A stretch of DNA of 64,000 nt, from the NCBI GenBank assembly GCA_937982065.1, contig CALJMO010000047.1:62001-126000 (forward strand), read 5' to 3'. This DNA is from an uncultured Collinsella sp. Lineage in GTDB: Bacteria; Actinomycetota; Coriobacteriia; Coriobacteriales; Coriobacteriaceae. The notes beneath the pieces are model-generated. The model was not told where the DNA came from, made no database searches, and worked only from the letters and a program-made list of their open reading frames with translations. Of this stretch, positions 25,196-33,704 are shown in pieces; the first letter of the stretch is position 1, and the number at the start of each line of letters is the position of its first letter. The position numbers were made by a program, and so were the translations under genes.

Positions 25196-25725
25196 AGCAG
25201 TCCACGCTCCAAAAGCATCTCGGCACAAAGGTAGGAAACGTCCTCGAAGGACTTGTTGCGAATATCAAGGGTAATATCGGCGGCCTGGCGATACAGCGGA
25301 CGGCGATGCTCAAACAAGCGCGCGGCATGCTCGGGCGATCGGAAATCGGGGCGCGTGTCGGACCGACGAATCTGGCGAATCGAATCCTCGAAGTCGCCCT
25401 CGAGGTACACGCACGTACCCATTTCGTGCATCAGCTCAATATTCACCGGCGTCTCGACAATGCCACCCCCGCACGATACCAACAGGCTGCGCTCACTTTG
25501 AAGCGAACGGAGTGCCGAGGTCTCGAGCTCGCGAAAACGATCCTCGCCCTCGGTCTCAAAAATCTCGGTTACCGACTTGCCGCAACGGCGGACGACCAGG
25601 CGGTCGGTATCGATAAAACGCCTCTTGAACATGGTGCCGACGTTGCGCGCGAGCGTCGATTTGCCCGCGCCCAAAAAGCCGATAAAGAAGATATGGTCGC
25701 AGCCGTGTTTGGTGTGCTGGGACAT
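25192..25725 (-). CDS. aroK: Shikimate kinase
   Basis: A 177-residue P-loop kinase phosphorylating shikimate. Visible are Walker A GFLGAGKST, the substrate Asp in FIDTDRLV, the shikimate-binding Arg in EDRFRELE, the CGGGIV motif and the lid arginines in RRSDTRPDF. All key residues are present, in contrast to the degenerate AroB-like neighbour with which it overlaps. It lies 8 bp after the YqeG gene. Confidence 0.9.
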   Translation of the reverse strand: MSQHTKHGCDHIFFIGFLGAGKSTLARNVGTMFKRRFIDTDRLVVRRCGKSVTEIFETEGEDRFRELETSALRSLQSERSLLVSCGGGIVETPVNIELMHEMGTCVYLEGDFEDSIRQIRRSDTRPDFRSPEHAARLFEHRRPLYRQAADITLDIRNKSFEDVSYLCAEMLLERGLL

Positions 25726-25733
25726 AGCGAGAC

Positions 25734-26231
25734 CTAATCCTCGCAGGGAAGGTCGCGCAGGGCCCGGCGCTCAAAGATACGGAAGATCTGCGTATACCAC
25801 AGGTCCTGCGTCGCCTGCGGCTTAACCAAGATGGTATCGACGCCGGCGAAGTTGCCGCTCCACACGTCAGTGTAGAGCTGATCACCGATCAGCACCGCCT
25901 CGTCGGCCGTGGCGCCGAGGCGCTTAAGACCCGCCTTGAGGGCAAACGGCGCCGGCTTCATGGCGTGGCTGATGGCCTCGAGTCCCAGCTCGCGTGCAGA
26001 GCTCATGACCTGGTCGCGATGCCAGTTATTGGACACCATGCACAGCTTAAAGCCTTTGGCGCGGGCGGCATCGAGCCACGCGGAAACCGCGGCGGGAACC
26101 TGCTCGGTGTCGCGCGGCACCAAGGTGTTATCGCGATCGAGCAGAATGGCGCGTTTGCCGTCGGCCCACAGGGTATCAAGGTCGATGCGATCAACCGAGG
26201 CAACGTATCGTTTGGGGCTAAAAATCCTCAT
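25734..26231 (-). CDS. YqeG-family HAD phosphatase
   Basis: A 165-residue HAD IIIA-type phosphatase. The nucleophile motif is ILLDRDNTLVPRD, motif II lies in CMVSNNW, and the terminal motif is AVLIGDQLYTDVWSGN. The start at MRIFSPKR (26231) abuts the mltG stop at 26233. In related bacteria YqeG acts on phosphatidylglycerophosphate or a similar phospholipid intermediate; the substrate here is not shown. Confidence 0.85.
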   Translation of the reverse strand: MRIFSPKRYVASVDRIDLDTLWADGKRAILLDRDNTLVPRDTEQVPAAVSAWLDAARAKGFKLCMVSNNWHRDQVMSSARELGLEAISHAMKPAPFALKAGLKRLGATADEAVLIGDQLYTDVWSGNFAGVDTILVKPQATQDLWYTQIFRIFERRALRDLPCED

Positions 26232-26232
26232 G

Positions 26233-27588
26233 CTAATTCCAAGACTGTTGATGCTCTTCGTAGGTTTGCGAGAAGTACTCCTCGTCCTGCGTAATGTAGA
26301 AATACAGGTCATCGGAGTCGGTCGGCTCAAGTGTGGCCTTGAGTGCCTCGAGCGACGGAGAGCAGATGGGCGTGGGCGGTAGGCCCTCGTGCTTATAGGT
26401 GTTATACGGACTATCGCTCTGCAGGTCGTCGGCGGTAACCTCGCCACCGGTGACATACATCATGGTCGCATCGCTGTTGAGATAGCGCAAACCATCGAGC
26501 TTGCCCGCCAGACGGTTGTAGAAGACCGAGGCCACGTGCGCGCGCTGGTCGGCGTTGAGGCCCTCGCGCTCAACGATAGAGGCCAAGTTGACGATGTCGT
26601 AGTCGGACATCTCCACACCGTAGCGTTCCTTGATCTTGACTTCGCAGCTCGCAAAGTCAAGCGACTTGTACTCGGCGTTGAACTGGTCAAGCATGGCGCG
26701 AATCACATCATCGGCGCTTGGGTCCTTACCAAGCGAATAGGTCTTGGGGAACAGGAAACCCTCGAGCGAATCGTTCGCGGCGTCTTTAAGGAAAGCGTAA
26801 TCATTCACATAATTGCTCGCCTTGGCCTGGTTAAGGAAGTCCTCCTTAGAAATACTGTCGTACGCCTTGGCCACGCGGTCGGCGACCTGGTCAACCGTCA
26901 GGCCCTCTGGGATAGTCAGCGCATCGGAGCCCGCATTGGGGCCTTCCATGAGCTGCTGAACGACCTTGGTCGCGTCCATGAGTGTGGTGAACGAGTAAGT
27001 GCCAGGCTTAAGCGACATGTCGGCGTTGAGCTTTTTGACCGCCGCGTAATAATCCTTGGGATCATCGACGATATGGTTCTCGGAGAGAATCGAAGCGATG
27101 GTGTCACCCGAGGCACCATCGGGAATCGTGATAGTAACTTGCTGGCCAGCAGCGACTTTCGCATCCTCACCGCCAAAGAAGCCCTTGACGGCTGGCACGA
27201 CAAAGAAAACGATCGCGACAAGCGCAAGCACGGCGACGACGCCACCGATAATCATAGGCACCGGGGAGCTTTTCTTTTGGATACCACGGCGGGCGTGCGT
27301 GTTATAGCTCGAGCGCGTGGCCGGAGCAACGCCGTGCGAACCATGAACATGATGTGCGTGGGAGCGTGATTGCGGGGCCCGCCCCTGCGTGCGCTGGGCA
27401 GGAGCCTGTTGCTTAAAACGAGCGCCGCCAGCAGGCCGCGCGGGACGAGCGGCGGGCTGTTGAGCAGCACGCTGAGTAGGCTGAGCCGAACGCTGCGTCG
27501 GCTGCGCCGGGCGCTGACCAGGCTGAGCAGGACGCGGCGCGGGTTGCCGTGTACGATTCTGCTGGCGCGGATCGGAAGCGCTAGACAT
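26233..27588 (-). CDS. mltG: Endolytic transglycosylase MltG
   Basis: A 451-residue inner-membrane protein that cuts nascent glycan strands. Residues 1 to about 110 are cytoplasmic and dominated by Gln/Pro/Ala/Arg repeats (QPAQPGQRPAQPTQ-like). One transmembrane helix follows (PMIIGGVVAVLALVAIVFFV), then a LysM-like part and the YceG catalytic domain with LASIVEREG containing the catalytic Glu, NRLAGKLDGLRYLNSDATMMY and YNTYKHEGLPPTPICSPS. GAGGAGG precedes the ATG. It overlaps the ruvX end by 8 bp. The long low-complexity head is unusual in length. Confidence 0.92.
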   Translation of the reverse strand: MSSASDPRQQNRTRQPAPRPAQPGQRPAQPTQRSAQPTQRAAQQPAARPARPAGGARFKQQAPAQRTQGRAPQSRSHAHHVHGSHGVAPATRSSYNTHARRGIQKKSSPVPMIIGGVVAVLALVAIVFFVVPAVKGFFGGEDAKVAAGQQVTITIPDGASGDTIASILSENHIVDDPKDYYAAVKKLNADMSLKPGTYSFTTLMDATKVVQQLMEGPNAGSDALTIPEGLTVDQVADRVAKAYDSISKEDFLNQAKASNYVNDYAFLKDAANDSLEGFLFPKTYSLGKDPSADDVIRAMLDQFNAEYKSLDFASCEVKIKERYGVEMSDYDIVNLASIVEREGLNADQRAHVASVFYNRLAGKLDGLRYLNSDATMMYVTGGEVTADDLQSDSPYNTYKHEGLPPTPICSPSLEALKATLEPTDSDDLYFYITQDEEYFSQTYEEHQQSWN

Positions 27589-28009
27589 GCTGAACCTCCT
27601 CGTTTTTACGATCGAGCCATGTCTGCAAGAACAGGCTGGCAGCGATCATGTCAATCTTGCCCCTCATCTGCTTTTCGTTGAGCCCCTGCTCTCGCAGGAT
27701 TCGCTTGGCCTCCTGCGAGGACAGACGCTCGTCCTCAAACTCCAGAGGCAGATCGAGCTCGTCGGCAATCTTTTGGGCCACAGCGGCAACGCGCTCGGCC
27801 TGAGGGCCGGGCTCACCGGCCATGGTCAGGGGACGTCCGCTTACCAGGATGTCGGGCTCATAGTCCTCAACCAGGTAGCGGAACGTCTTGGCCATACCGG
27901 TGACCTCGGCAGCCGGAAGCACCTTGACAGGCATCGCCATCTTGCCATCACGGCTCGAGACGGCAATGCCAATCCTGGTCTCCCCTATGTCCAGCGCGAG
28001 CGCGACCAC
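27581..28009 (-). CDS. ruvX: RuvX/YqgF-type Holliday junction resolvase / rRNA processing nuclease
   Basis: A 142-residue RNase H-fold protein. The catalytic Asp is in ALALDIGETRIGIAVS, the second acid in PLEFEDERLSSQEA, and the third in KIDMIAASLFLQTWLD. YqgF proteins process 16S rRNA 5' ends and/or resolve junctions. The start is GTG at 28009 with a weak ribosome site; the family N-terminus follows at once. It lies 17 bp after alaS, a common pairing. Confidence 0.9.
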   Translation of the reverse strand: MVALALDIGETRIGIAVSSRDGKMAMPVKVLPAAEVTGMAKTFRYLVEDYEPDILVSGRPLTMAGEPGPQAERVAAVAQKIADELDLPLEFEDERLSSQEAKRILREQGLNEKQMRGKIDMIAASLFLQTWLDRKNEEVQHV

Positions 28010-28026
28010 AGCGACTACTTAAGTTC

Positions 28027-30684
28027 TTAGGCGCCGAGCGCGGTCTTGGCGGCCGCGAGGGCATCGGCGATACCGGCGGCGTTCTTGCCACCGGCCTGGG
28101 CCATGTTGGGACGGCCGCCACCGCGGCCATCGACCAGGCCCGCGATCTGCTTGATCACGTTGCCGGCGTGGAAACCGGCCTTCACAGCCTCATCGGAGCC
28201 GGCGGCGAGCAGGGCCGGGGTGCCCTTCTCGGTCACGCTGGCAACAACGCAGGCGACAGGGCCGGCGACCTTCTGGTGCACGGTATCCCAAACGTTGCGC
28301 AGGTCTGCGGCCTCGAGACCCTGAAGCTCAGCGACAACGAGCTTGTAGCCATTCAGCTCGACAGCGCCGTCGATGGCGCTGGAGATCGCATCGGAGGAGC
28401 CACCGGTGAGAGCCTTTTTGAGCTTGTTGGACGTCTCGCGCAGCTCGGCCTGCAGGTTCTCCACGCGGGCGGGAACCTCGTCGACGCGGCACTTGAGCGC
28501 AGCGGCGGCGGCGTCAACGAGCGCCAGGCGGTCGGCCATATAGTCGAGAGCACCCTTAGAGGTCACGGCCTCGATACGGCGGACGTTCGAGCCCGTAGAG
28601 GACTCGGAAATAATCTTGAACAGGCCGATCTCGGCGGTGTTGGCAGCGTGTGTGCCACCGCAGAGTTCGCGGGAGAACGGCTGGTCCTCAGCGCCCACGG
28701 AGACAACGCGGACGACGTCGCCATACTTCTCGCCAAACAGGGCGACAGCGCCGGCAGCCTTAGCCTCGTCGATGCCCATGACACGGGTCACGACCGGCTT
28801 GGAAGCGAAGATCTGCTGGTTGACCAGGTCCTCGACAGCCTTGAGCTGCTCGGAGGACAGGGCCTCGAAGTGTGTAAAGTCAAAGCGCAGGTGCTCGGGC
28901 GTCACCAGCGAGCCGGCCTGGGAGACGTGCTCGCCCAGGACCTGCTTAAGGGCAGCGTCGAGCAGGTGCGTGGCGGTGTGGTTGCGGCGCAGGAAGCCAC
29001 GGCGCTCGGCGTCGAGCGCGGCGGTCACAGCGGCACCGACGGTCAGCGTGCCCTCGGCAACGTGCGCGACGTGGGCATACAGGCCGTTGTGGTTCTTGGT
29101 ATCGGAAACGGTAAGAACAACGCCCTCGGCGGAAAGCTTTCCGGCATCGCCCTGCTGGCCACCCATCTCGGCGTAGAACGGGGTGCGGTCGAGCACGACC
29201 TCGACGTCCTCGCCGGCGGCAGCGGACTCGACGGACTCGCCGTTGCGCACGATGGCGACAACCTTGGCGCCCTCGATCACATCGTTGTCATAGCCGTCGA
29301 ACTCGGTCGCTGCGACCTTGTCGGAAAGCTCGACCCACACATCGTTGAAGCTGCCCCAGGCATCGCCCTTTGCGTTAGCGCGGGCGCGGGCCTTCTGGTC
29401 CTCCATGCAGGCGGTAAAGCCGTCCATGTCGACATCGTGGCCAGCGGTGCCGGCGATCTCGACGGTCAGGTCGATGGGGAAACCAAAGGTGTCGTGCAGC
29501 TTAAAGGCAACATCGCCCGGAAGCACAGCACCCTCGGCAAGCGCTGCCAGGGCCTCATCCAGGTAGACGCGACCGTTGTCGAGCGTCGTGGAGAAACGCT
29601 CCTCCTCGGAGGCGACGATACCCTTGACGAGCGCGACATTCTTGAGCAGCTCAGGATAGGCCTCGCCCATCTGAGCGTTGACCTCGTCGATGAACTTGGT
29701 CAGGAAGGCACCCTCGATACCCAGCAGGCGACCGTGGAACACGGCACGGCGGAGCAGACGGCGAAGGACGTACTCGCGACCCTCGTTGCCGGGCAGGATG
29801 CCGTCCGAGATCATAAAGTCGACGGCACGGGAGTGATCGGCGATGATGCGCAGCGAGCGGCTGGCGCCGGAGTAATCATCGGCGTCATAGGTCTTGCCGC
29901 TGATCTCCTCGCCCAGCTTGATGAGATGCTGCATCAAGTCGCCGTCGTAATTGGCGGTCTTGTGCTGCATGATGGCGGCCATGCGCTCCAGGCCCATGCC
30001 CGTATCGAGGTTGCGGTGCGGCAGCTCCGGCATGGAGCCGTCCTCCTGACGGTCGTACTGGGTAAACACAAGGTTCCAGAACTCAAGGAAGCGGTCGCAG
30101 TCGCAGCCAGGCTTGCAGTCGGGGCTGCCGCAGCCGACCTCCTCGCCCATGTCAAAGTAGATCTCGGAGCACGGACCGCAGGGGCCGGTGGGGCCAGCGG
30201 CCCAGAAGTTGTCGTCCTCGCCCAGGCGGGAGATGTGGTCCTCGGCAACGCCCAGAGAACGCCACACGTCGTGGGTCTCGTCGTCCTCGGTAAAGACGGT
30301 AAAGTACAGGCGGTCGAGCGGCAGCTTGAACTCCTTGGTGATGAGCTCAAAGGCCCATGCGCAAGCCTGCTCCTTGGAGACGCCGCCAAAAGAGAAATCG
30401 CCGAGCATCTCGAAGAACGACAGGTGACGACCGTCCTCGCCGATGCAATCGATGTCGTTGGTGCGGACGCACTTCTGGCAGGAAATCGCGCCGATCTCCT
30501 TCATGGTCTTCTTGCCCTGGTAGTACTCCTTAAACTGGTTCATGCCGGCGTTGGCAAGCAGCAGCGAGGGATCATCGGGGACGAGGGACGAAGAAGGATA
30601 GAGCTTAAGACCGCGCTCCTCAAAGAAGTTGAGGAACTTGGAGCGGATCTCGGCCGTAGTCATTGACGGGTAGTCAGCACTCAT
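28027..30684 (-). CDS. alaS: Alanyl-tRNA synthetase
   Basis: An 885-residue enzyme charging tRNA-Ala. The aminoacylation domain holds FFEERGLKLYPSSSLVPDDPS and NAGMNQFKEYYQGKK. The editing domain carries the zinc-type HxxxH pair in RNHTATHLLDAAL and the Cys/His in SRELCGGTHAANT. A C-Ala region ends in GGGRPNMAQAGGKNAAGI. The start MSADYPSM follows GAGGAG. A promoter (30731-30758) lies just upstream and no T-box features were found in its short leader. Confidence 0.96.
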   Translation of the reverse strand: MSADYPSMTTAEIRSKFLNFFEERGLKLYPSSSLVPDDPSLLLANAGMNQFKEYYQGKKTMKEIGAISCQKCVRTNDIDCIGEDGRHLSFFEMLGDFSFGGVSKEQACAWAFELITKEFKLPLDRLYFTVFTEDDETHDVWRSLGVAEDHISRLGEDDNFWAAGPTGPCGPCSEIYFDMGEEVGCGSPDCKPGCDCDRFLEFWNLVFTQYDRQEDGSMPELPHRNLDTGMGLERMAAIMQHKTANYDGDLMQHLIKLGEEISGKTYDADDYSGASRSLRIIADHSRAVDFMISDGILPGNEGREYVLRRLLRRAVFHGRLLGIEGAFLTKFIDEVNAQMGEAYPELLKNVALVKGIVASEEERFSTTLDNGRVYLDEALAALAEGAVLPGDVAFKLHDTFGFPIDLTVEIAGTAGHDVDMDGFTACMEDQKARARANAKGDAWGSFNDVWVELSDKVAATEFDGYDNDVIEGAKVVAIVRNGESVESAAAGEDVEVVLDRTPFYAEMGGQQGDAGKLSAEGVVLTVSDTKNHNGLYAHVAHVAEGTLTVGAAVTAALDAERRGFLRRNHTATHLLDAALKQVLGEHVSQAGSLVTPEHLRFDFTHFEALSSEQLKAVEDLVNQQIFASKPVVTRVMGIDEAKAAGAVALFGEKYGDVVRVVSVGAEDQPFSRELCGGTHAANTAEIGLFKIISESSTGSNVRRIEAVTSKGALDYMADRLALVDAAAAALKCRVDEVPARVENLQAELRETSNKLKKALTGGSSDAISSAIDGAVELNGYKLVVAELQGLEAADLRNVWDTVHQKVAGPVACVVASVTEKGTPALLAAGSDEAVKAGFHAGNVIKQIAGLVDGRGGGRPNMAQAGGKNAAGIADALAAAKTALGA

Positions 30685-30730
30685 AGAGGGAATCTCCTCG
30701 GTTTCACATCGAAACAGTTCAAACGTAACG

Positions 30731-30758
30731 ATATTACCATCCCACCGCGCAAGTGCAA
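30731..30758 (-). promoter_or_regulatory. Promoter of alaS
   Basis: On the minus strand TTGCAC (30753-30758) and TAATAT (30731-30736) are 16 bp apart. The T-run of the upstream terminator supplies the first bases of the -35 box. Confidence 0.6.
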
Positions 30759-30786
30759 AAAAGAGGGCCGCCAAACAGCGACCCTC
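30757..30786 (-). terminator. Minus-strand terminator upstream of alaS
   Basis: GAGGGTCGC pairs with GCGGCCCTC around TGTTTG and is followed by TTTTTT. It is the first minus-strand terminator I can see after the AI-2E gene (stop at 31125), so the sigB operon transcript may extend to here. Confidence 0.82.
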
Positions 30787-30878
30787 CAGCGAAAGTGCAC
30801 GTTATTCAGTACTGTGCGATCCTTTGAAAAAGGACTGCTGTAGAATTACATATAAGAGTCACCCGGAAGGAGCGATCG

Positions 30879-31118
30879 ATGAAAAGTAGACGATTTGTCC
30901 TGAATGCACTTCTGGTACTAGCACTTTTAGCGCTCTTGGCCTTCTCCTGCTGGTACGCAAACCAACCAGCATTTGGCTACGTATTGTATGCAGTAATGTC
31001 CGGCGATAAGGCTTATTACACTCTACGCGCAATTGACGTTCTCTTTTTCTATGTAGCCGGCCCCTTATCAATCGCTTTGCTCGCGTTTATTGTCATTTAC
31101 AACTTCAAGAAACGTTAA
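30879..31118 (+). CDS. Small two-helix membrane protein
   Basis: A 79-residue protein with a basic start (MKSRRFVLNALL), a first hydrophobic helix (about 7-27), a short outside loop rich in aromatic residues (WYANQPAFGYVLYAVMSGDKAYY) and a second helix (about 52-73) ending in KKR. GGAAGGAG is seven bases before the ATG. Its base composition is clearly more AT-rich than its neighbours. It is the only plus-strand gene between 17.5 and 44 kb, and it ends 6 bp from the stop of the AI-2E gene on the other strand. No family recognised. Confidence 0.75.
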   Translation: MKSRRFVLNALLVLALLALLAFSCWYANQPAFGYVLYAVMSGDKAYYTLRAIDVLFFYVAGPLSIALLAFIVIYNFKKR

Positions 31119-31124
31119 TAGGGC

Positions 31125-32537
31125 CTATTTAGAATCCGAATCGTCCATGGAGCCGTCGATGCCGGTTTTGGTATCGTCGTCCGAGTTGGAGTCATCGTCC
31201 TTGGCGAAGGGATTCTTGAAGAAGCCCGTGGCATCGGGTTGCAAACCCGAGAGCTTGATCCAGGGATTATCGAACTCGGGCTTAGGCATCGCTTGGGCCT
31301 CGGGCGCGGTCTCGTTGCCGATGAGCTCGGACTCGTAGATGAAGGTGTCGTCGCCGAGCGCGTCGTAGGCGGCGACCGGGTTGCCATCGGCATCGCGGTA
31401 CGGCGTGCCCTTAAACACGGCGCCGTCATAGGCCACAAGCTGGCGGCCGGTCTCATTCTCGTAGTAGTACACGAAGATACCCTTGAGGGCCGCACACAGC
31501 GGGATGGCAACAATCATACCGATGGGGCCCATGAGTGCCGAGCCAATAACGAGCGCCGTGAGGCTCATGATGGGATGCACCTGCACCGAGCCCTGCATGA
31601 CCTTAGGAGAAATCACGTTGTCGGTGACGTTTTGCGCGACCATCGTCACGATGAGCGTCCATAACGCCAACATGGGGCTGAACATGAAACCGAGCACCGT
31701 GGCGATTGCTGCGCTCACCCAAGGACCGACGACCGGAACCAAATGCATGATGCCGGTAAAGATAGCCATGAGCGCCGCATACGGATGGCCGATGATCATA
31801 AAACCGATAAAGGCGAGGAAACCACCGCAGATGGACGTCACGACCATACCGCGCATGTAGCCGCCGACCGAGCGAGAAAGGATGGCGACCATAAAGCAGT
31901 ACGAGGTCTCCTTCTCCTGACCGATGATGGTGCAAATCTCGTGATGCATGCGAGGGTAGTCGCAGGCCATCCAGTAGGCAAGCACCAGACCAAGGAAAAT
32001 CACGAACAACTGCGAGGCCGTATTGGTGATGAGCGGGAACACACCGCGACCAAGCTCGGCAGCAATCTGAGACACATACTTCGATGCCACGGTAACCAGG
32101 GACGAAAGATTATCGTCCAAATACTCCTTGAGCGGCGTGTTGTTGAGCGTCTTGGCATGCGAGATCATCTCATTGAGATCGCCACCCGCAACACGAAGCT
32201 GCTCGGGCAGGCGGCTCAGGACTTCCATGATCTGACCAAAGAGAATCGGCGACAAGATACAAACGACACCGACGAGCACGGCAACAACAACAATAAGCGC
32301 GATAAGGGAACCGATGCCGCGATTCACGCCATGGTGCTCGAGCCAGTTGGTGATCGGGGACATCACAAAGGCAATGATGGAACCAACAGCGAGAAACTCG
32401 ATAACCGATGCCAGGATGCCCATAAGGTTAAAGATGACAGCAGCAATAACAATGCAGCCGACAACAGCCCAAATGCGCAGCGTCAGAATGCGGGTGTCGC
32501 GCAGCACGCGATCGGTTTGTTGGGGGTGCTCACTCAT
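31125..32537 (-). CDS. AI-2E family transporter
   Basis: A 470-residue membrane protein with about eight membrane segments. The family signature lies in PVVGPWVSAAIATVLGF and QNVTDNVISPKVMQGSVQVHP, with GPIGMIVAIPLCAALK near the end. A cytoplasmic tail of about 110 residues rich in Asp/Ser/Thr ends the protein (DDDSNSDDDTKTG). Members export AI-2 or act as sodium/proton antiporters, so the substrate is uncertain. The start overlaps the sigma factor gene stop, so it belongs to the DUF948-rsbW-sigB operon and may be expressed under stress. Confidence 0.85.
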   Translation of the reverse strand: MSEHPQQTDRVLRDTRILTLRIWAVVGCIVIAAVIFNLMGILASVIEFLAVGSIIAFVMSPITNWLEHHGVNRGIGSLIALIVVVAVLVGVVCILSPILFGQIMEVLSRLPEQLRVAGGDLNEMISHAKTLNNTPLKEYLDDNLSSLVTVASKYVSQIAAELGRGVFPLITNTASQLFVIFLGLVLAYWMACDYPRMHHEICTIIGQEKETSYCFMVAILSRSVGGYMRGMVVTSICGGFLAFIGFMIIGHPYAALMAIFTGIMHLVPVVGPWVSAAIATVLGFMFSPMLALWTLIVTMVAQNVTDNVISPKVMQGSVQVHPIMSLTALVIGSALMGPIGMIVAIPLCAALKGIFVYYYENETGRQLVAYDGAVFKGTPYRDADGNPVAAYDALGDDTFIYESELIGNETAPEAQAMPKPEFDNPWIKLSGLQPDATGFFKNPFAKDDDSNSDDDTKTGIDGSMDDSDSK

Positions 32538-33325
32538 GAACGAATCATCACTCCGTCGGGGTCGATCTTGTCCTGAATCTTCTTAAGCGTGCGGCGCAGC
32601 AGACGCGAAACCTGCACCTGAGAAATACCCAGCTTCTTGGCGATCTCGATCTGGGTCATGCCCTTCACAAAGCGCAGCTCGATCACCTCGCGCTCGCGCG
32701 GCGAGAAATCACGGATGGCTTCCTCGATCACCAGGCGGTCATCGGTAAAGTCGAGCTCGTTGTCGTCGTCGGCGTAACGGTCGAGAATCGAAGGGGCATC
32801 GTCGGAATCGGACGCACCAGGAGCCTCGATGGGCACCGAGGTATAGGCCGAAGACGATTCCATTGCCTCGAGGACCTCATCGACAGTCACATCTAGATAC
32901 TCAGCGATCTCCTCAACCTTGGGCGAACGCTGCAGCTCGTTGGTAAGTTTGTCAGTAGCCTGGTTGACCTTGGCCGAGAGCTCCTGCAGACGACGCGGTA
33001 CGCGCACGCTCCAGCCCTTGTCGCGAAAATGGCGTTTGATCTCGCCAAGGATAGTGGGTGTCGCAAACGTCGTGAACTCGAGTCCGCGCTCGGGATCAAA
33101 ACGGTCGATAGCCTTGAGCAAGCCCAGATAGCCGACCTGCATGAGGTCGTCGAGCGGCTCGCCGCGATTCTTAAATTTGTTGGCAAGAAACCTTACTAGG
33201 TTCATATGGGACATGACGAGCTGCTCACGGGCGTCCGGATCACCGGTCTCCTTGTAACGACGAAACAGCTCGCGGGTTTTCTCCTTGTCCCAAGCGGTCT
33301 TGCCGCTCCGGGAACGTTCGGTCAT
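32534..33325 (-). CDS. SigB/SigF-type alternative RNA polymerase sigma factor
   Basis: A 263-residue sigma-70 group 3 factor with region 2 (MNLVRFLANKFKNRGEPLDDLMQVGYLGLLKAIDRFDPERG split across residues 40-80), region 3 (LQELSAKVNQATDKLTNELQRS) and region 4 (SPREREVIELRFVKGMTQIEIAKKLG). Absence of region 1.1 and overall length match general stress or sporulation-type SigB/SigF. It directly follows an RsbW-like gene, 1 bp away, the usual sigma/anti-sigma pairing. No anti-anti-sigma (RsbV) gene is in the operon. Confidence 0.92.
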   Translation of the reverse strand: MTERSRSGKTAWDKEKTRELFRRYKETGDPDAREQLVMSHMNLVRFLANKFKNRGEPLDDLMQVGYLGLLKAIDRFDPERGLEFTTFATPTILGEIKRHFRDKGWSVRVPRRLQELSAKVNQATDKLTNELQRSPKVEEIAEYLDVTVDEVLEAMESSSAYTSVPIEAPGASDSDDAPSILDRYADDDNELDFTDDRLVIEEAIRDFSPREREVIELRFVKGMTQIEIAKKLGISQVQVSRLLRRTLKKIQDKIDPDGVMIRS

Positions 33326-33326
33326 A

Positions 33327-33704
33327 TTAGATATCCGCCTTGAGGTCGAGGGAAAGCGTCAGGGGCGCCGCAGTCTTTTCGTAGGAGTCGCACACGCTCG
33401 CGAGGATGAGCTCGGCATACACCGCAGCCTGGTCGTCTTCATCGACCGTAGCCTGGTCGCCAAAGGTAATAGTCATGCCAACGTGGGTCTCATCGACATC
33501 GAATTTGATGGTGATGTCATCGCAGTCGACCGCGGTGCAACCAAAGATGAAAGCCTCCTCAGCAGCCATGCGGATGTCCTCGATGCGATCGACAGACATA
33601 GAGCACAGGGCACCAACGTTGGCTGCCGTCATGCGCACAAGGCGAGCGAGACGCGGGTCACCGGCAACGGTCAGCGTGATAGGGCAGGTTGCTTCGCTAC
33701 TCAT
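33327..33704 (-). CDS. RsbW-like anti-sigma factor, atypical ATP site
   Basis: A 125-residue GHKL-fold protein beginning MSSEATCPITLTV, placed directly before the sigma factor gene. The helix that normally carries the N-box reads DIRMAAEEAFIFGC. The Glu/Ala are kept but the Mg-ATP Asn is replaced by Phe, and the DxGxG box is not recognisable (VGMTITFGDQATVDED). It probably binds the sigma factor, but kinase activity on an anti-anti-sigma is doubtful. It overlaps the DUF948 gene end by 8 bp. Identification rests on context plus weak fold similarity. Confidence 0.7.
   Translation of the reverse strand: MSSEATCPITLTVAGDPRLARLVRMTAANVGALCSMSVDRIEDIRMAAEEAFIFGCTAVDCDDITIKFDVDETHVGMTITFGDQATVDEDDQAAVYAELILASVCDSYEKTAAPLTLSLDLKADI

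Noticed and set aside
28168..30666. An 832-codon open frame on the plus strand opposite alaS
   Set aside because: It is exactly antisense to a complete, motif-bearing alaS; its composition is what the complement of GC-rich coding sequence gives, and it has no ribosome site or recognisable domain.
30684..30790. T-box or attenuator in front of alaS
   Set aside because: The hairpin there lies upstream of the alaS promoter and ends the preceding minus-strand transcript; no T-box core or specifier is present in the short leader.
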